64,000 nt of DNA from Gammaproteobacteria bacterium (GCA_003134045.1 PLAH01000184.1:1-64000); one strand, 5' to 3'. Positions 49,626 to 59,674 are shown, numbered from the stretch's first letter. Notes: generated by a model from the letters alone, not told the origin. A program made the numbers and translations.

Positions 49626-51685
49626 TGGCCGCACGCGACTTGCTGTTCGAGCTGGGCACCGAGGAATTGCCGCCGCGCACCTTGCTGGCGTTGTCGGTGG
49701 CGCTGCGCGATGGCGTACTCGAGGGCCTTGACGGCGCCGGCATACCCCACGGCCAAGCCCACAGCTACGCGACGCCGCGCCGTCTCGCCGTGCGCGTCGA
49801 CGCCTGCGCCGAGTCCGCTCCCGAGCGGCGGATCGAACGCCGCGGGCCTCCCGTCAGCAGTTCTTTCGATGCTGCCGGTGCGCCGACGCAGGCGGCGACG
49901 GCGTTTGCCAGGAGCTGCGGCGTTCAGGTCGAAGATCTGGAGCGTTTGACCACGGACAAGGGCGCGTGGTTGGCCTTTCGCGGCACCGAACCCGGGGCCG
50001 CTACGGCAGGCCTGCTCGGCGGCATCGTGAATCAGGCTGTCGCGGGATTGCCCATTGCCAAGCGCATGCGTTGGGGCGCACGCAGGGTGGAATTCGTGCG
50101 GCCCGTGCGCACCGTGGTGCTGCTGTTCGGCGATGACGTGGTTCCCATCGAGGTACTGGGTCTGCGGTCCGACCGGATGACGCTGGGCCATCGGTTCCAC
50201 GCCCCGCGTCCCATTTCGCTGAAGTCTCCCAAGACCTATGAAAGGCAGCTGCGTAGCGCCAAAGTGATAGCCGATTTCGGCAAACGCCGAGCGGTGATTC
50301 GCGAGGGTGTCATGGCGGCGGCGGCGGCGGCGGGAGGCACGGCATTGATCGAGGACGCGTTGCTCGACGAGGTCACGGCCTTGGTCGAATGGCCGGTCCC
50401 CATTGCCGGTCGGTTCGAGCAGCGTTTTCTGGCGCTGCCGCGCGAGGTGGTGATCGCCACGGTGCAGGACCATCAACGCTATTTCGCGGTGCAGGGAGCG
50501 GATGGTCGCTTGACCGGCGACTTCATCACGGTCAGCAACATCCGGAGCCGAGACCCGGTGAAAGTGCGCGAAGGCAACGAGCGCGTGGTCCGGCCGCGAC
50601 TCGCGGACGCGGCTTTTTTCTGGGACCAGGACCGCGCGATATCGCTCGATGCGCATGCGGCGAAGCTCGCCGGCGTGACCTTTCAGGCCAAGCTGGGCAG
50701 CTATGCGGACAAGACGCTGCGGGTCAAATGGCTGGCCGAATTCATCGGCGAACGTATAAGTGCGCCGGCCATGGTTGGTAGAGCCGCGGAGCTCGCCAAG
50801 GCGGATCTCATGACGGCCATGGTGGGCGAATTTCCCGAGCTGCAGGGGACCATGGGTCGCTACTATGCCGAGGCGCAGGGCGAGCCGGCCGAGTTGGCGC
50901 TGGCGCTCGAGGAACATTACCGGCCCCGGTTCGCAGGCGACGGGCTGCCGACGACCAAAACCGGCCAAGCGCTGGCGCTGGCCGACAAGCTCGACACGCT
51001 GGCTGGCATCTTCGCCATCGAGCAGAGGCCGACCGGAACCAAGGATCCGTTCGGCCTGCGCCGCGCCGCGCTCGGCGTTCTGCGCATTCTGCTCGAGTGC
51101 CACCTCGATCTGGATCTGCACCAGCTGCTGCGGGAGGCCGCAACCCTGCAGCCCATACGGCGCGCCGGCGTGGCCGACGAGGTCTACGATTTCATTGCCG
51201 AGCGGCTGCGCGGCGTGCTGCTGGAGCGCGCCGGCACCTCGGCCGAAATGATCGATGCGGTGCTGGCCGGCAGGCCGCACTCGCCCTTGGACGCGGAAGC
51301 CCGGCTGCAGGCGCTCGAGGACTTCCTGCGGCTGCCCGACGCCGGCGTGTTGACGGCCATCAACAAGCGCATCGTCAATATCCTGCGCAAGGCTCCGCCG
51401 GGTACCGACCTCGCCGTGCTGGAAGGACTGACGGAAGAAGCCGAGCGCGGATTGCATCGCACGCTCGGCGGTTTGAGCGGCGGCGTGAAGCAGGCCATCG
51501 CCGAGCGTCGTTACGCGGACGCTTTGCGGTCGCTGACGGGCCTGCGCGCGCCAGTCGACGAGTTCTTCGAGCGCGTCATGGTGATGGATGAGGATCTCGG
51601 ACGGCGCAACAACCGGCTCGCGCTGCTGCGCGAGGTTCGGGAACTGCTTGGCGGCGTGGCGGACTTGTCGCGCCTCCCGGGCTGA
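49625..51685 (+). CDS. glyS: Glycine-tRNA ligase beta subunit
   Basis: LLFELGTEELPPRTL, FPELQGTMGRYYAEAQGEP, VMVMDEDLGRRNNRLALLREV. Confidence 0.96.
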   Translation: MAARDLLFELGTEELPPRTLLALSVALRDGVLEGLDGAGIPHGQAHSYATPRRLAVRVDACAESAPERRIERRGPPVSSSFDAAGAPTQAATAFARSCGVQVEDLERLTTDKGAWLAFRGTEPGAATAGLLGGIVNQAVAGLPIAKRMRWGARRVEFVRPVRTVVLLFGDDVVPIEVLGLRSDRMTLGHRFHAPRPISLKSPKTYERQLRSAKVIADFGKRRAVIREGVMAAAAAAGGTALIEDALLDEVTALVEWPVPIAGRFEQRFLALPREVVIATVQDHQRYFAVQGADGRLTGDFITVSNIRSRDPVKVREGNERVVRPRLADAAFFWDQDRAISLDAHAAKLAGVTFQAKLGSYADKTLRVKWLAEFIGERISAPAMVGRAAELAKADLMTAMVGEFPELQGTMGRYYAEAQGEPAELALALEEHYRPRFAGDGLPTTKTGQALALADKLDTLAGIFAIEQRPTGTKDPFGLRRAALGVLRILLECHLDLDLHQLLREAATLQPIRRAGVADEVYDFIAERLRGVLLERAGTSAEMIDAVLAGRPHSPLDAEARLQALEDFLRLPDAGVLTAINKRIVNILRKAPPGTDLAVLEGLTEEAERGLHRTLGGLSGGVKQAIAERRYADALRSLTGLRAPVDEFFERVMVMDEDLGRRNNRLALLREVRELLGGVADLSRLPG

Positions 51686-51690
51686 AGGGC

Positions 51691-52401
51691 ATGCAGACGC
51701 TCAGATCCCTCGTCTTCACGACGTACATGATCCTGTCGGCCTGCGTCGTCGGCGGCGTGATGGGCATCTGTTTTTGGCTGCCCTATCGCTGCCAATTCGG
51801 CATGGCCCGCTGCTGGGCACGGTGCCTGTTCTGGGTGCTGGAGCGACTGTGCGGATTGAATTTCGTGGTTGAAGGACGCGAACGAATTCCGGCGGGCGCG
51901 CACATCGTCATGAGCAATCACGCGTCGGCCTGGGAGACGATCGCATTGTTCATTTTCTTCCCGCCGCATTGCTGGGTGTTGAAGCGCGAGCTGCTCTGGA
52001 TACCGTTCGTCGGATGGGGCCTGAAAGTGTTGCGCCCCATTGCCATCAACCGCGGCGAAGGCCACCGTGCCGTCAATCAAGTGGTTGAACAGGGCAAGGA
52101 ACGGCTGGCCGACGGCATCTGGATCGTCGTCTTCCCGGAAGGCACACGGGTGGCAGCGGGCGAAACCAAGAAGTACGGCGTGAGCGGCGCGTTGCTTGCC
52201 ACCTCGACGGGCAACCTCGTGCTGCCGATGTCGCACAACGCGGGGCAGTTCTGGCCGCGCCGTGGCATCGTGAAAAAGCCCGGGACCATTCGCGTGGTGA
52301 TCGGCGAGCCCATTTCGTCCGTGGGCAAGAAGCCGCGTGAGCTCAACCAGGAAGTGCGCCTCGCCATCGATGCGGGATTGGCGAAAATAGCGGCGTCTTG
52401 A
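51691..52401 (+). CDS. plsC: 1-acyl-sn-glycerol-3-phosphate acyltransferase (PlsC-like)
   Basis: MSNHASAWETIALF (HX4D-like; reads HASAWE), FPEGTRVAAGETKKYGVSGALLA. Confidence 0.85.
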   Translation: MQTLRSLVFTTYMILSACVVGGVMGICFWLPYRCQFGMARCWARCLFWVLERLCGLNFVVEGRERIPAGAHIVMSNHASAWETIALFIFFPPHCWVLKRELLWIPFVGWGLKVLRPIAINRGEGHRAVNQVVEQGKERLADGIWIVVFPEGTRVAAGETKKYGVSGALLATSTGNLVLPMSHNAGQFWPRRGIVKKPGTIRVVIGEPISSVGKKPRELNQEVRLAIDAGLAKIAAS

Positions 52402-52889
52402 GACGTGCGCGCGGGCGCGGCCTGTGCATGAGCGGCCTTTGCATGAGACTTAGCCGGTTTCTTGCCGGGGGGCGGAGCGGCGCTCGATTCCGTCGTTGGC
52501 GCGGCAGCCGGCTGTACGGCCTCGGACCGCGGCGGCGCGGCTTGCGGTGGGGGCTTCGGCAGCGACAGGACCGGCACCCATCTTTCGGGCGCATAGCTCG
52601 CCTTCAGGCGCAGCGGCGGCGTCAGCCACCAGCCCAGCACCAAAATCACGTGCAGCAGAACCGCTACCCCAAAACCGATGACCACGCGCCGGCGCGTGAA
52701 GAGCCGTGACTTTTCATCGCTCGGCGGAGGGCCGAGCACCGCGGGTGTGGTCTGGCGGTAGGCGGCCGGCGTCGGCAGTTCCGGCGCGCGGACGCCCCGC
52801 TGCGGCGTCATCGGCAAATAACCGATGTCCCTGCGCGGCACGTGGTCGCCGGAACCATCCGGTGGGGGGGGCGATTTCATGATTCGCAA
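52077..52889 (-). CDS. Proline/alanine-rich single-TM protein; frame runs antisense into plsC
   Basis: FTRRRVVIGFGVAVLLHVILVLGWWLTPPLRL TM segment; extensive Pro/Ala-rich region; 325-bp antisense overlap with plsC. Confidence 0.45.
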   Translation of the reverse strand: MRIMKSPPPPDGSGDHVPRRDIGYLPMTPQRGVRAPELPTPAAYRQTTPAVLGPPPSDEKSRLFTRRRVVIGFGVAVLLHVILVLGWWLTPPLRLKASYAPERWVPVLSLPKPPPQAAPPRSEAVQPAAAPTTESSAAPPPGKKPAKSHAKAAHAQAAPARTSQDAAIFANPASMARRTSWLSSRGFLPTDEMGSPITTRMVPGFFTMPRRGQNCPALCDIGSTRLPVEVASNAPLTPYFLVSPAATRVPSGKTTIQMPSASRSLPCSTT

Positions 52890-53088
52890 TCCAACAGCAA
52901 AGAGTGACCGCCCTGCCGACAGCAGCTGCGGACAATTCTAAGTCCCAGGGGTCGCTCGCGGGTGAATTCCGAGCATTGGCCGGTTTGCCGCCCGTTCCCG
53001 CTCAGGGCAACCGCTGGAGGCGTACTCTGTACGGACTCGTCGCCGACGAGGATCCGCACTCGAGGAGCTTGATATCGCGCGTTTCACC

Positions 53089-54312
53089 GTGGTCACCTAC
53101 GGCAGCGAGGGGGATACCCGCCCGCTGGTCGCGCTGTGCGTGGGTTTGATCGAGGCAGGCCACGAGGTCCGGTTGTTCGCCGAGCAGTCGACCGTCGGCA
53201 GCGCGCGCAGCCATGGCGTGCCGGTCGAGGCTCTCGCAGGCGATATCAAGTCCACGTTGCCCGCGACCGACCCGTCGCAGGAACTACGGGGACGCGACGT
53301 GATCGCGGCGATACGGCGGGGCTTCCGAGTGATCAACGGTAGCACGGCGGCATGGATGAGCGCGGTAACCGAGCACGCCCGCGGTTCCGACGCGATGCTG
53401 TTCGCGGGTCTGGCCTCTCCGATGGCCCAGGCAGTGGCCGAAGCCCTCAGAAAGCCGGCAATTTCCCTATGGCTGCAGCCCACCACGCCGACACGCGAGT
53501 TTTCGTCGCCCGCGTTGCCGTCGATGAACCTCCCCGGCTGGCTCAATCGAGTGAGTTACCACGCGTCGCCGCAGGCGCTGATCCGGCGTTTCTACGGTGG
53601 GGCCTCCGAGAGAGCGCGGACGGACATCTTTGGAGAGCGAGCGCAGCGCAAGCTCGCAGACCTTCCCTATCTTTACGGATTCTCCCGGCATCTCGTCGCG
53701 CGGCCCGCCGACTGGCCCGGCTCGCATCGAATCTGCGGACATTGGCCATTACCCACGGGCGAGTGGCGGCCGCCGGCCGAACTGGCCGATTTTTTGGCGG
53801 CCGGGCCGCCACCGATTTACCTCGGCTTCGGTGCCGTGTCGAGTTTCATGAGGCAGAAGGGATTGGCCGCAATCGCCGAGGCACTGAATGGCCGACGCGC
53901 GCTGTTCTATCCGGGTTGGAGCAAGATCACGGCAGCCCAGTTGCCGAGCAATTTTTTGGTTCTGGGCGACACACCGCATGCCTGGTTGTTTCCGCGCACG
54001 TCGATGGTGATTCATCACGGCGGAGCCGGCACCACTCACACCGCGGCTCGAGCCGGAATACCGTCGATCCCGCTGCCGGTAGGCGCCGATCAGTTCTTTT
54101 GGGCCGGCAGACTTGCCGCGGCGGGCGTATCGCCCAAGACCGTACGCGCGACCAGAATCGATGCAAAATCGCTCGCGGCAATGATGGAGTTCGCGCAGCG
54201 GGATGACGTTCGCGCGCGCGCCAAGGCGCTCGGCGCCGCGATGGCCGATGAGAACGGCATCGCCTGTGCGGTGGCGGCCATAGAGAATCAAACGGCGAGG
54301 ATGTCGATATGA
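53089..54312 (+). CDS. GT1-family (UGT/MGT-like) glycosyltransferase
   Basis: VVTYGSEGDTRPLVALCVGLIEAGHEVRLFAEQ, DTPHAWLFPRTSMVIHHGGAGTTHTAARAGIPSIPLPVGADQFFWAGRLAAAGVSP; start codon uncertain. Confidence 0.9.
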   Translation: MVTYGSEGDTRPLVALCVGLIEAGHEVRLFAEQSTVGSARSHGVPVEALAGDIKSTLPATDPSQELRGRDVIAAIRRGFRVINGSTAAWMSAVTEHARGSDAMLFAGLASPMAQAVAEALRKPAISLWLQPTTPTREFSSPALPSMNLPGWLNRVSYHASPQALIRRFYGGASERARTDIFGERAQRKLADLPYLYGFSRHLVARPADWPGSHRICGHWPLPTGEWRPPAELADFLAAGPPPIYLGFGAVSSFMRQKGLAAIAEALNGRRALFYPGWSKITAAQLPSNFLVLGDTPHAWLFPRTSMVIHHGGAGTTHTAARAGIPSIPLPVGADQFFWAGRLAAAGVSPKTVRATRIDAKSLAAMMEFAQRDDVRARAKALGAAMADENGIACAVAAIENQTARMSI

Positions 54313-54905
54313 GGGGACGGGGATCTTTGATCTGCGCCGCGGTTGCGGTTTTATCGGGGGTCGCGCTGGGCGCTTCCGAGGCAAGGGCCGCGGTTCTGTC
54401 ACTGGGACCTCGTGGCGTGCAGGCACTCGTGTCGGAGCAATTGTTCAATCGCAAGGGCCGCTGGTATTTGATCGATGACGGCGCCTGCTACACCTATCTC
54501 GAATCGCCGCGAACTCATCTGGACGCGGGCCGTCTCGTGTTGAACGCGCACTTGTCGTCGAGGCTGGGCCAACGCATGGGCGATGCGTGCGCGGGCGCAG
54601 ATTTCGCGTCCAATGTCGCGCTGTCCGGTCGATTGCGCGCAGCCGACCGCCAATTGATCCTCGACGACATACGCATCGAGCGCGTCGACGACGAGTCGAC
54701 CCGCAGTGCGTTGGCCCTCGCGCTGCAGCTTGCGCCTCAAACCCTGCCGCGAGAGGCCCGCATCGACGTGTTGGAACTGGTCCGCAAGCAAGTCGTCGCG
54801 GTCGCGGGCTTGCCCGTACGCCTGGAGCAGTTTCATGTCGTGAATCTGACGACGCGTCCGGATGGAATCGTCGTTCAGTTCGATCTGAGCCTGAGCACTC
54901 CCTGA
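54309..54905 (+). CDS. Exported YceB/DUF1439-like protein
   Basis: Signal peptide; GPRGVQALVSEQLFNRKGRWYLIDDGACYTYLESPRTHLDAGRLVLNAHLSSRLG. Confidence 0.5.
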   Translation: MRGRGSLICAAVAVLSGVALGASEARAAVLSLGPRGVQALVSEQLFNRKGRWYLIDDGACYTYLESPRTHLDAGRLVLNAHLSSRLGQRMGDACAGADFASNVALSGRLRAADRQLILDDIRIERVDDESTRSALALALQLAPQTLPREARIDVLELVRKQVVAVAGLPVRLEQFHVVNLTTRPDGIVVQFDLSLSTP

Positions 54906-54975
54906 GCAGCCGCGGGGCGAGCGCAAGCGGTTCGCGGCGGCCTGCCACGGACGATGCGATCCGGCCTCGCTACGA

Positions 54976-56340
54976 TCAATCCTCGCTACGCAGCTTGGCG
55001 ACCTTGGCCGCGCTGAGCTCGGAGCCCTTCGAGCCGAAGCGGGCGGTCACATAATTCGCGACGCTGGCGATCTCGGCATCCGAATAGGCATCGCCGAAAG
55101 CGGGCATGTTGGTCGAGGTGTCGGCCATGTGCCGCAGCGCGCCGTGAATGATGACTTGCGCCACATTCGTGGCGGTCGGATCGTTGACGCCGCGGGTGCC
55201 GGTGAGCGTGGCAAAGGGGAGCACGGGACTGACGCCGGTCCAGCCGTGGCAGCCTGCGCAGGCGCCTTCGTAGACTGCCCGGCCGCGGGTTGCGCTCGCG
55301 GCGGCAACCCCTTCGGCGTAGGACGCGGACGCCGGATTGGCGCGGGGTTCCGGCAGATCGGACGTCGCAACGTCCGGCACCGTACGCAGATAGGTAACCA
55401 TGGCGGTGATGTCGCTGGGACTCAAATGACTCAAGCTCTCGTCCACCACGTCGCCCATCGGGCCCGATGCGGTGCCGCGGCCGTCGGCATGCCCGAGCGA
55501 CAGATAGTGGGCGAGATCGGCATCGCTCCATGCGCCCACTCCGCTGCCGCGATTCGCAGTGATGTTGTATGCGCGCCATCCCGCCTGCACGGTGCCCGCG
55601 AATTTCTGGCGATTGTTCAACGCGAAAGCCAGATTGCGCGGCGTGTGACACTCGCCGCAATGTCCCATGGCCTCGGTGAGGTACGCGCCCCGGTTCCAGG
55701 CGGCGCTGCGCTCGACATTCGGCTCGTAGCGCTTGTCCGGATTGAAGAGCACCGACCAGATGCTCATCAGGCTGCGCTGATCGAAGGGGAAGGCCAGCGT
55801 GTTCTTCGGCGCGGGGGCATGCAGCGGTTTGAGCGTGAACAGGTACGCCATGATGGCGAGCGCGTCGGCATCGGACATGTACGTATAGCTGGCATAGGGC
55901 ATGGCGGGATACAGCTTGGTGTTGCCGCGGCCGATACCCTTGTGCATGGCGTCGAGGAAGTTGGCGTTGGTATAGCTGCCGATGCCCGTGTCGACATCGG
56001 GAGTGATGTTGGTCGAGTACAGCGTCCCGAACGGCAGTACGAACGCGCGTCCGCCGGCAAAGGGCGCGCCGTCCTTGGCGGTGTGGCATACCATGCAGTC
56101 CGCGGCGCGGGCCAGGTACTCGCCGCGCTCCACCAGGCTTGCGGATTTAAATTCAGGCGGTACGCCGGTAGGGTCCTCAGCGCGATAATCGGCGAGCGCC
56201 ACGCGCTTGCCGCCGGCGAAATCGGTGGGATGAGGACCGAACACGAGGTAGCCGCCGACCACGGCCGCCACAACGACGATGGCGGCCAGGGTCCACAGCA
56301 GGGGGTGAGCTGCGCGCCCGCGTTGCAGGTTTTTGTTCAT
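54976..56340 (-). CDS. Membrane-anchored tri-heme cytochrome c (dehydrogenase cytochrome subunit)
   Basis: Three CXXCH motifs (CMVCH, CGECH, CAGCH); N-terminal TM; start ATG 56340. Confidence 0.92.
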   Translation of the reverse strand: MNKNLQRGRAAHPLLWTLAAIVVVAAVVGGYLVFGPHPTDFAGGKRVALADYRAEDPTGVPPEFKSASLVERGEYLARAADCMVCHTAKDGAPFAGGRAFVLPFGTLYSTNITPDVDTGIGSYTNANFLDAMHKGIGRGNTKLYPAMPYASYTYMSDADALAIMAYLFTLKPLHAPAPKNTLAFPFDQRSLMSIWSVLFNPDKRYEPNVERSAAWNRGAYLTEAMGHCGECHTPRNLAFALNNRQKFAGTVQAGWRAYNITANRGSGVGAWSDADLAHYLSLGHADGRGTASGPMGDVVDESLSHLSPSDITAMVTYLRTVPDVATSDLPEPRANPASASYAEGVAAASATRGRAVYEGACAGCHGWTGVSPVLPFATLTGTRGVNDPTATNVAQVIIHGALRHMADTSTNMPAFGDAYSDAEIASVANYVTARFGSKGSELSAAKVAKLRSED

Positions 56341-56354
56341 GGCGGATTCCTTCC

Positions 56355-58559
56355 TTACGACTGGCCGGCAGCGGCGCTGGGTTTCGGGAATGGCAGCACG
56401 CGCATGCGCTTGCCGGTGGCCGCAAAGACGGCATTGGCCATCGCGGGACCGACGGGCGCGACACCCGGCTCGCCCACACCGGTCGGCGGCTCGGTCGAGG
56501 GCACGATGTACACTTCGACCTTGGGCATTTCGTTCATGCGCAGCACCCGGTAGCTGTTGAAATTGTCCTGCTCGACACGGCCTTCCTTGAGGGTGATCGC
56601 GCCGTACAAGATGGCGCCGACGCCAAAGCCGATCCCGCCCTCCATCTGCGCCGTGATGACGTCGGGGTTGATCGGCGTCCCGCAATCCACCGCGCACACC
56701 ACTCGATCGACCGTGACGTGACCTTGGTCGTCGACGCTCACCTCGACCACTTGGGCGACCAGCGTCTTGAACGCTTCGGCCACCGCGATGCCGCGGCCCT
56801 TGCCCTTGGGCATGGGCGCGCTGCTCCAACCCGCCTTCTCGGCCGCGAGTTCCAACACCGCTTTCATGCGCGGCTCATGTTCCAGCAGCTTGCGGCGGAA
56901 CGCGAAGGGATCTTCGCCCGCGGCGTGCGCCACCTCGTCGATGAAGGCTTCGACGGCAAACGTGGTGTGCGAGCTGCCGACGACACGCCACCAGAGTACC
57001 GGCACGCCGGTGGTGGTGGTCGACAAGTCCACCGAAATATTGGGAATGGCGTACGCAATGCTCGCAGCGCCTTCGACGGACGTGGGATCGACGCCGTTCT
57101 TGATCGCCGCGGCAAAAGAACTGCCGGCCATGATGGACTGGCCGACGATCACGTGGTGCCAGCCGGTCAATTCCTTCTTGTCGTTGAGGCTGGCTTCGAG
57201 TTTGTGGAAGTACATGGGCCGATACAAACCGCCATGAATGTCGTCCTCGCGGGTCCACTGCAGCTTGATGGGCGTACCGTCGGCGCCATAGGCCTTGGCG
57301 ATCGATACCGCTTCGACGATGTAATCGGAACCCGGATTGGCGCGCCGGCCGAAGCTGCCGCCCGCGTACAGCGTGTTGATGCTGACCTGCTGGGGTTCCA
57401 GTCCCGCGGTCTTTGCGGCGTTGGCCTGGTCGATCGTTTGGAATTGATCGCCCGCCCAGATCTCGCAGCCGGATGCGGTCAATTTAACGACAGCGTCCAG
57501 AGGCTCCATGGGCGCATGCGCGAGATAGGGAAACTCGTAGCTCGCCGATACCGTGTGAGCCGCGTTGCGCAGCGCCTGTGCGGCATCGCCGTCCTTGCGC
57601 GCAGAGACCGCCGGCTGGTCGGCGAGGCGGCGATACTCGTCCATCAATTCTGCGGAGCCGCGTTTCTCGGCGTGAGTGTCATCCCACTCCACCCGCAGCG
57701 CGTCGCGGCCGAGTTTCGCCGCCCAGAAGGTCTTGGCAATCACCGCGACGCCGCGCGGCACCGCGACCACCTTGACCACGCCCGGAACGGCGGAGGCCGC
57801 GGTTGCATCGAAGGATTTCACCGTCGAGCCGAATTGAGGCGGCCGCTTCAGCAGCGCCACCAGCATTCCGGGCAGCACGACGTCCAAGGTAAATTGCGCG
57901 GTTCCGTCGACCTTGGACGGCACATCGACGCGCGGCGCTTCGCGCCCGATCAGCTTGAAGTCCTTGGGATCCTTGAGGACCACTTTGTCCGGCACGGGCA
58001 GCAGCGCGGCCTTGCCCGCCAACGCTCCGAAGGTTGCCTGCCGTTTGCTGGCCGCATGGTAGACGACGCCCTTGTCCACCGTGATTTCCGTGCCGGGGAC
58101 TTTCCAGTCCTTGGCCGCCGCCGCCACCAGCATGGCGCGGCCCTTGCCGCCCGCTTCGCGAAGCTGCGTCCAGGAATTCGCCATCGCCGAACTGCCGCCC
58201 GTGCCCTGCATGCCGAACGCCAGATTGGCATAGCGCTTCGCGTCGGCGGGTGCGCTCTCGACGCGCACACTCGCCCAGTCGGCGTCGAGTTCCTCGGCAA
58301 CCACCGTGGCAATGCCCGTGTAGGCTCCTTGGCCCATCTCCACGTGTTTGGCGATCACCGTGACGGAGTTGTCGGAACCGATGCGCAGGAACGCGTTGGG
58401 CGCGAACAGCGCGCCGGCCGGTGCCGCCATCGCAGCGGCGCGCCGCGTAGCGCCCATCCATTCGAAGCTTATCGTCAATGCCGTGACGCCGGCGGCGCCC
58501 GCACCCTTCAAGAAGGCGCGCCGCGTCGGTCGTGGCGGCGCAGGAGTTTGAATAGCCAT
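56355..58559 (-). CDS. Xanthine dehydrogenase family molybdopterin-binding subunit (isoquinoline 1-oxidoreductase beta-like) with Tat signal
   Basis: TRRAFLKGAGAAG Tat motif; GTGGSSAMANSW, GGSFGRRANPGSDYIVEA, VDCGTPINPDVITAQMEGGIGFG, GVGEPGVAPVGPAMANAVFAATGKR. Confidence 0.93.
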   Translation of the reverse strand: MAIQTPAPPRPTRRAFLKGAGAAGVTALTISFEWMGATRRAAAMAAPAGALFAPNAFLRIGSDNSVTVIAKHVEMGQGAYTGIATVVAEELDADWASVRVESAPADAKRYANLAFGMQGTGGSSAMANSWTQLREAGGKGRAMLVAAAAKDWKVPGTEITVDKGVVYHAASKRQATFGALAGKAALLPVPDKVVLKDPKDFKLIGREAPRVDVPSKVDGTAQFTLDVVLPGMLVALLKRPPQFGSTVKSFDATAASAVPGVVKVVAVPRGVAVIAKTFWAAKLGRDALRVEWDDTHAEKRGSAELMDEYRRLADQPAVSARKDGDAAQALRNAAHTVSASYEFPYLAHAPMEPLDAVVKLTASGCEIWAGDQFQTIDQANAAKTAGLEPQQVSINTLYAGGSFGRRANPGSDYIVEAVSIAKAYGADGTPIKLQWTREDDIHGGLYRPMYFHKLEASLNDKKELTGWHHVIVGQSIMAGSSFAAAIKNGVDPTSVEGAASIAYAIPNISVDLSTTTTGVPVLWWRVVGSSHTTFAVEAFIDEVAHAAGEDPFAFRRKLLEHEPRMKAVLELAAEKAGWSSAPMPKGKGRGIAVAEAFKTLVAQVVEVSVDDQGHVTVDRVVCAVDCGTPINPDVITAQMEGGIGFGVGAILYGAITLKEGRVEQDNFNSYRVLRMNEMPKVEVYIVPSTEPPTGVGEPGVAPVGPAMANAVFAATGKRMRVLPFPKPSAAAGQS

Positions 58560-58562
58560 GAG

Positions 58563-59024
58563 TTATGCCTTGACTGACTGAGCCGCGGAATGGATCGCGG
58601 CCCGGATACGGGAATACGTGGCGCAGCGGCAAATATTGCCGCTCATGGCGCCATCGATGTCGGCATCCGTCGGAGCGGCATTCTTTTCCAGCAGCGCCGT
58701 CGCCGACATCACCTGTCCGGATTGGCAATAACCACACTGCGGAACCTGGAGCGCGATCCACGCCGCCTGCACCGCCTTGGCTTGCTTGCTTTGCAGACCT
58801 TCGATCGTGGTGATGCTACGGCCGGCGACGGCGGCCAGCGGCATCACGCAAGAGCGGATCGCCTGGCCGTCGAGATGCACGGTGCATGCGCCGCACAGCG
58901 CCATGCCGCAGCCGAACTTGGTGCCGTGCAGACCCGCCACTTCGCGGATGGCCCAGAGCAGCGGCATGGTGGGATCTGCATCCAGTATGGTGGGACTGCC
59001 GTTGAGCGTGAACGCGATTGACAT
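58563..59024 (-). CDS. (2Fe-2S)-binding subunit of molybdopterin dehydrogenase (IorA-like)
   Basis: [57 protein letters not shown]. Confidence 0.95.
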   Translation of the reverse strand: MSIAFTLNGSPTILDADPTMPLLWAIREVAGLHGTKFGCGMALCGACTVHLDGQAIRSCVMPLAAVAGRSITTIEGLQSKQAKAVQAAWIALQVPQCGYCQSGQVMSATALLEKNAAPTDADIDGAMSGNICRCATYSRIRAAIHSAAQSVKA

Positions 59025-59241
59025 GGATGACTCCGTGAGTTGTCATTCGATTCTACAAACTTCGCGGCGGTAAAAAAAAGAAAGTTTTGCCCGTGCGCCG
59101 ATGCGCGAAAGTACCTAAATCGTAGTATCCCGCCGTATATCACGGTGCCTCGCGCCAGCATCGCTACCCGCCAAGAAGGCCCCATGGCGGCAGTCGAATG
59201 GTGAGCCCCGCGGGCGCGCTGATCCAATCCCTCGCGGCTGA

Positions 59242-59670
59242 TCAGCGACTGATGGGTCGCTCCGTAAATCCGCGACACACCGCAGCCAGCTTGTTGCCGT
59301 CGGGATCTCGCACGTAGGCCGCGTAGAAGTCCGGGTTGTATTGAGGCCTGAGTGCGGGTGCGCCTTCGGACGTGCCTCCTGTCGCAAGCGCCGCGGCATG
59401 GAACTCGTCAACCTCGCTCCACGACATCGCCGTCAGGGCGACCATGGTGCCGTTCCCCGGCGTGGCCGATTTGCCATCGAAGGGCGGGCACACCCATAAG
59501 GCGACCTCCGTCGCACCGCCGTTTTCGTACGTGCCCCAACCCGCCCACCCATCCCACTCGTTCTCGCCCGACGTATCGCAGCGGCCAATGCCGAGCGCGC
59601 CGAGCGTCGCGTCGTAGAAGCGAGTCGCGCGGTTCAGATCGTTGGTACCAACACACACGTAGGTAAACAT
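59242..59670 (-). CDS. VOC family (glyoxalase-like) protein
   Basis: MFTYVCVGTNDLNRATRFYDATLGALG, YVRDPDGNKLAAVCRG. Confidence 0.88.
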   Translation of the reverse strand: MFTYVCVGTNDLNRATRFYDATLGALGIGRCDTSGENEWDGWAGWGTYENGGATEVALWVCPPFDGKSATPGNGTMVALTAMSWSEVDEFHAAALATGGTSEGAPALRPQYNPDFYAAYVRDPDGNKLAAVCRGFTERPISR

Positions 59671-59674
59671 GCAA

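Noticed and set aside
49556-51457. 633-aa minus-strand ORF opposite glyS
   Set aside because: Antisense shadow of a conserved housekeeping gene; no recognisable domain.
56718-58577. 619-aa plus-strand ORF opposite the molybdopterin subunit
   Set aside because: Antisense shadow ORF; no recognisable motif.
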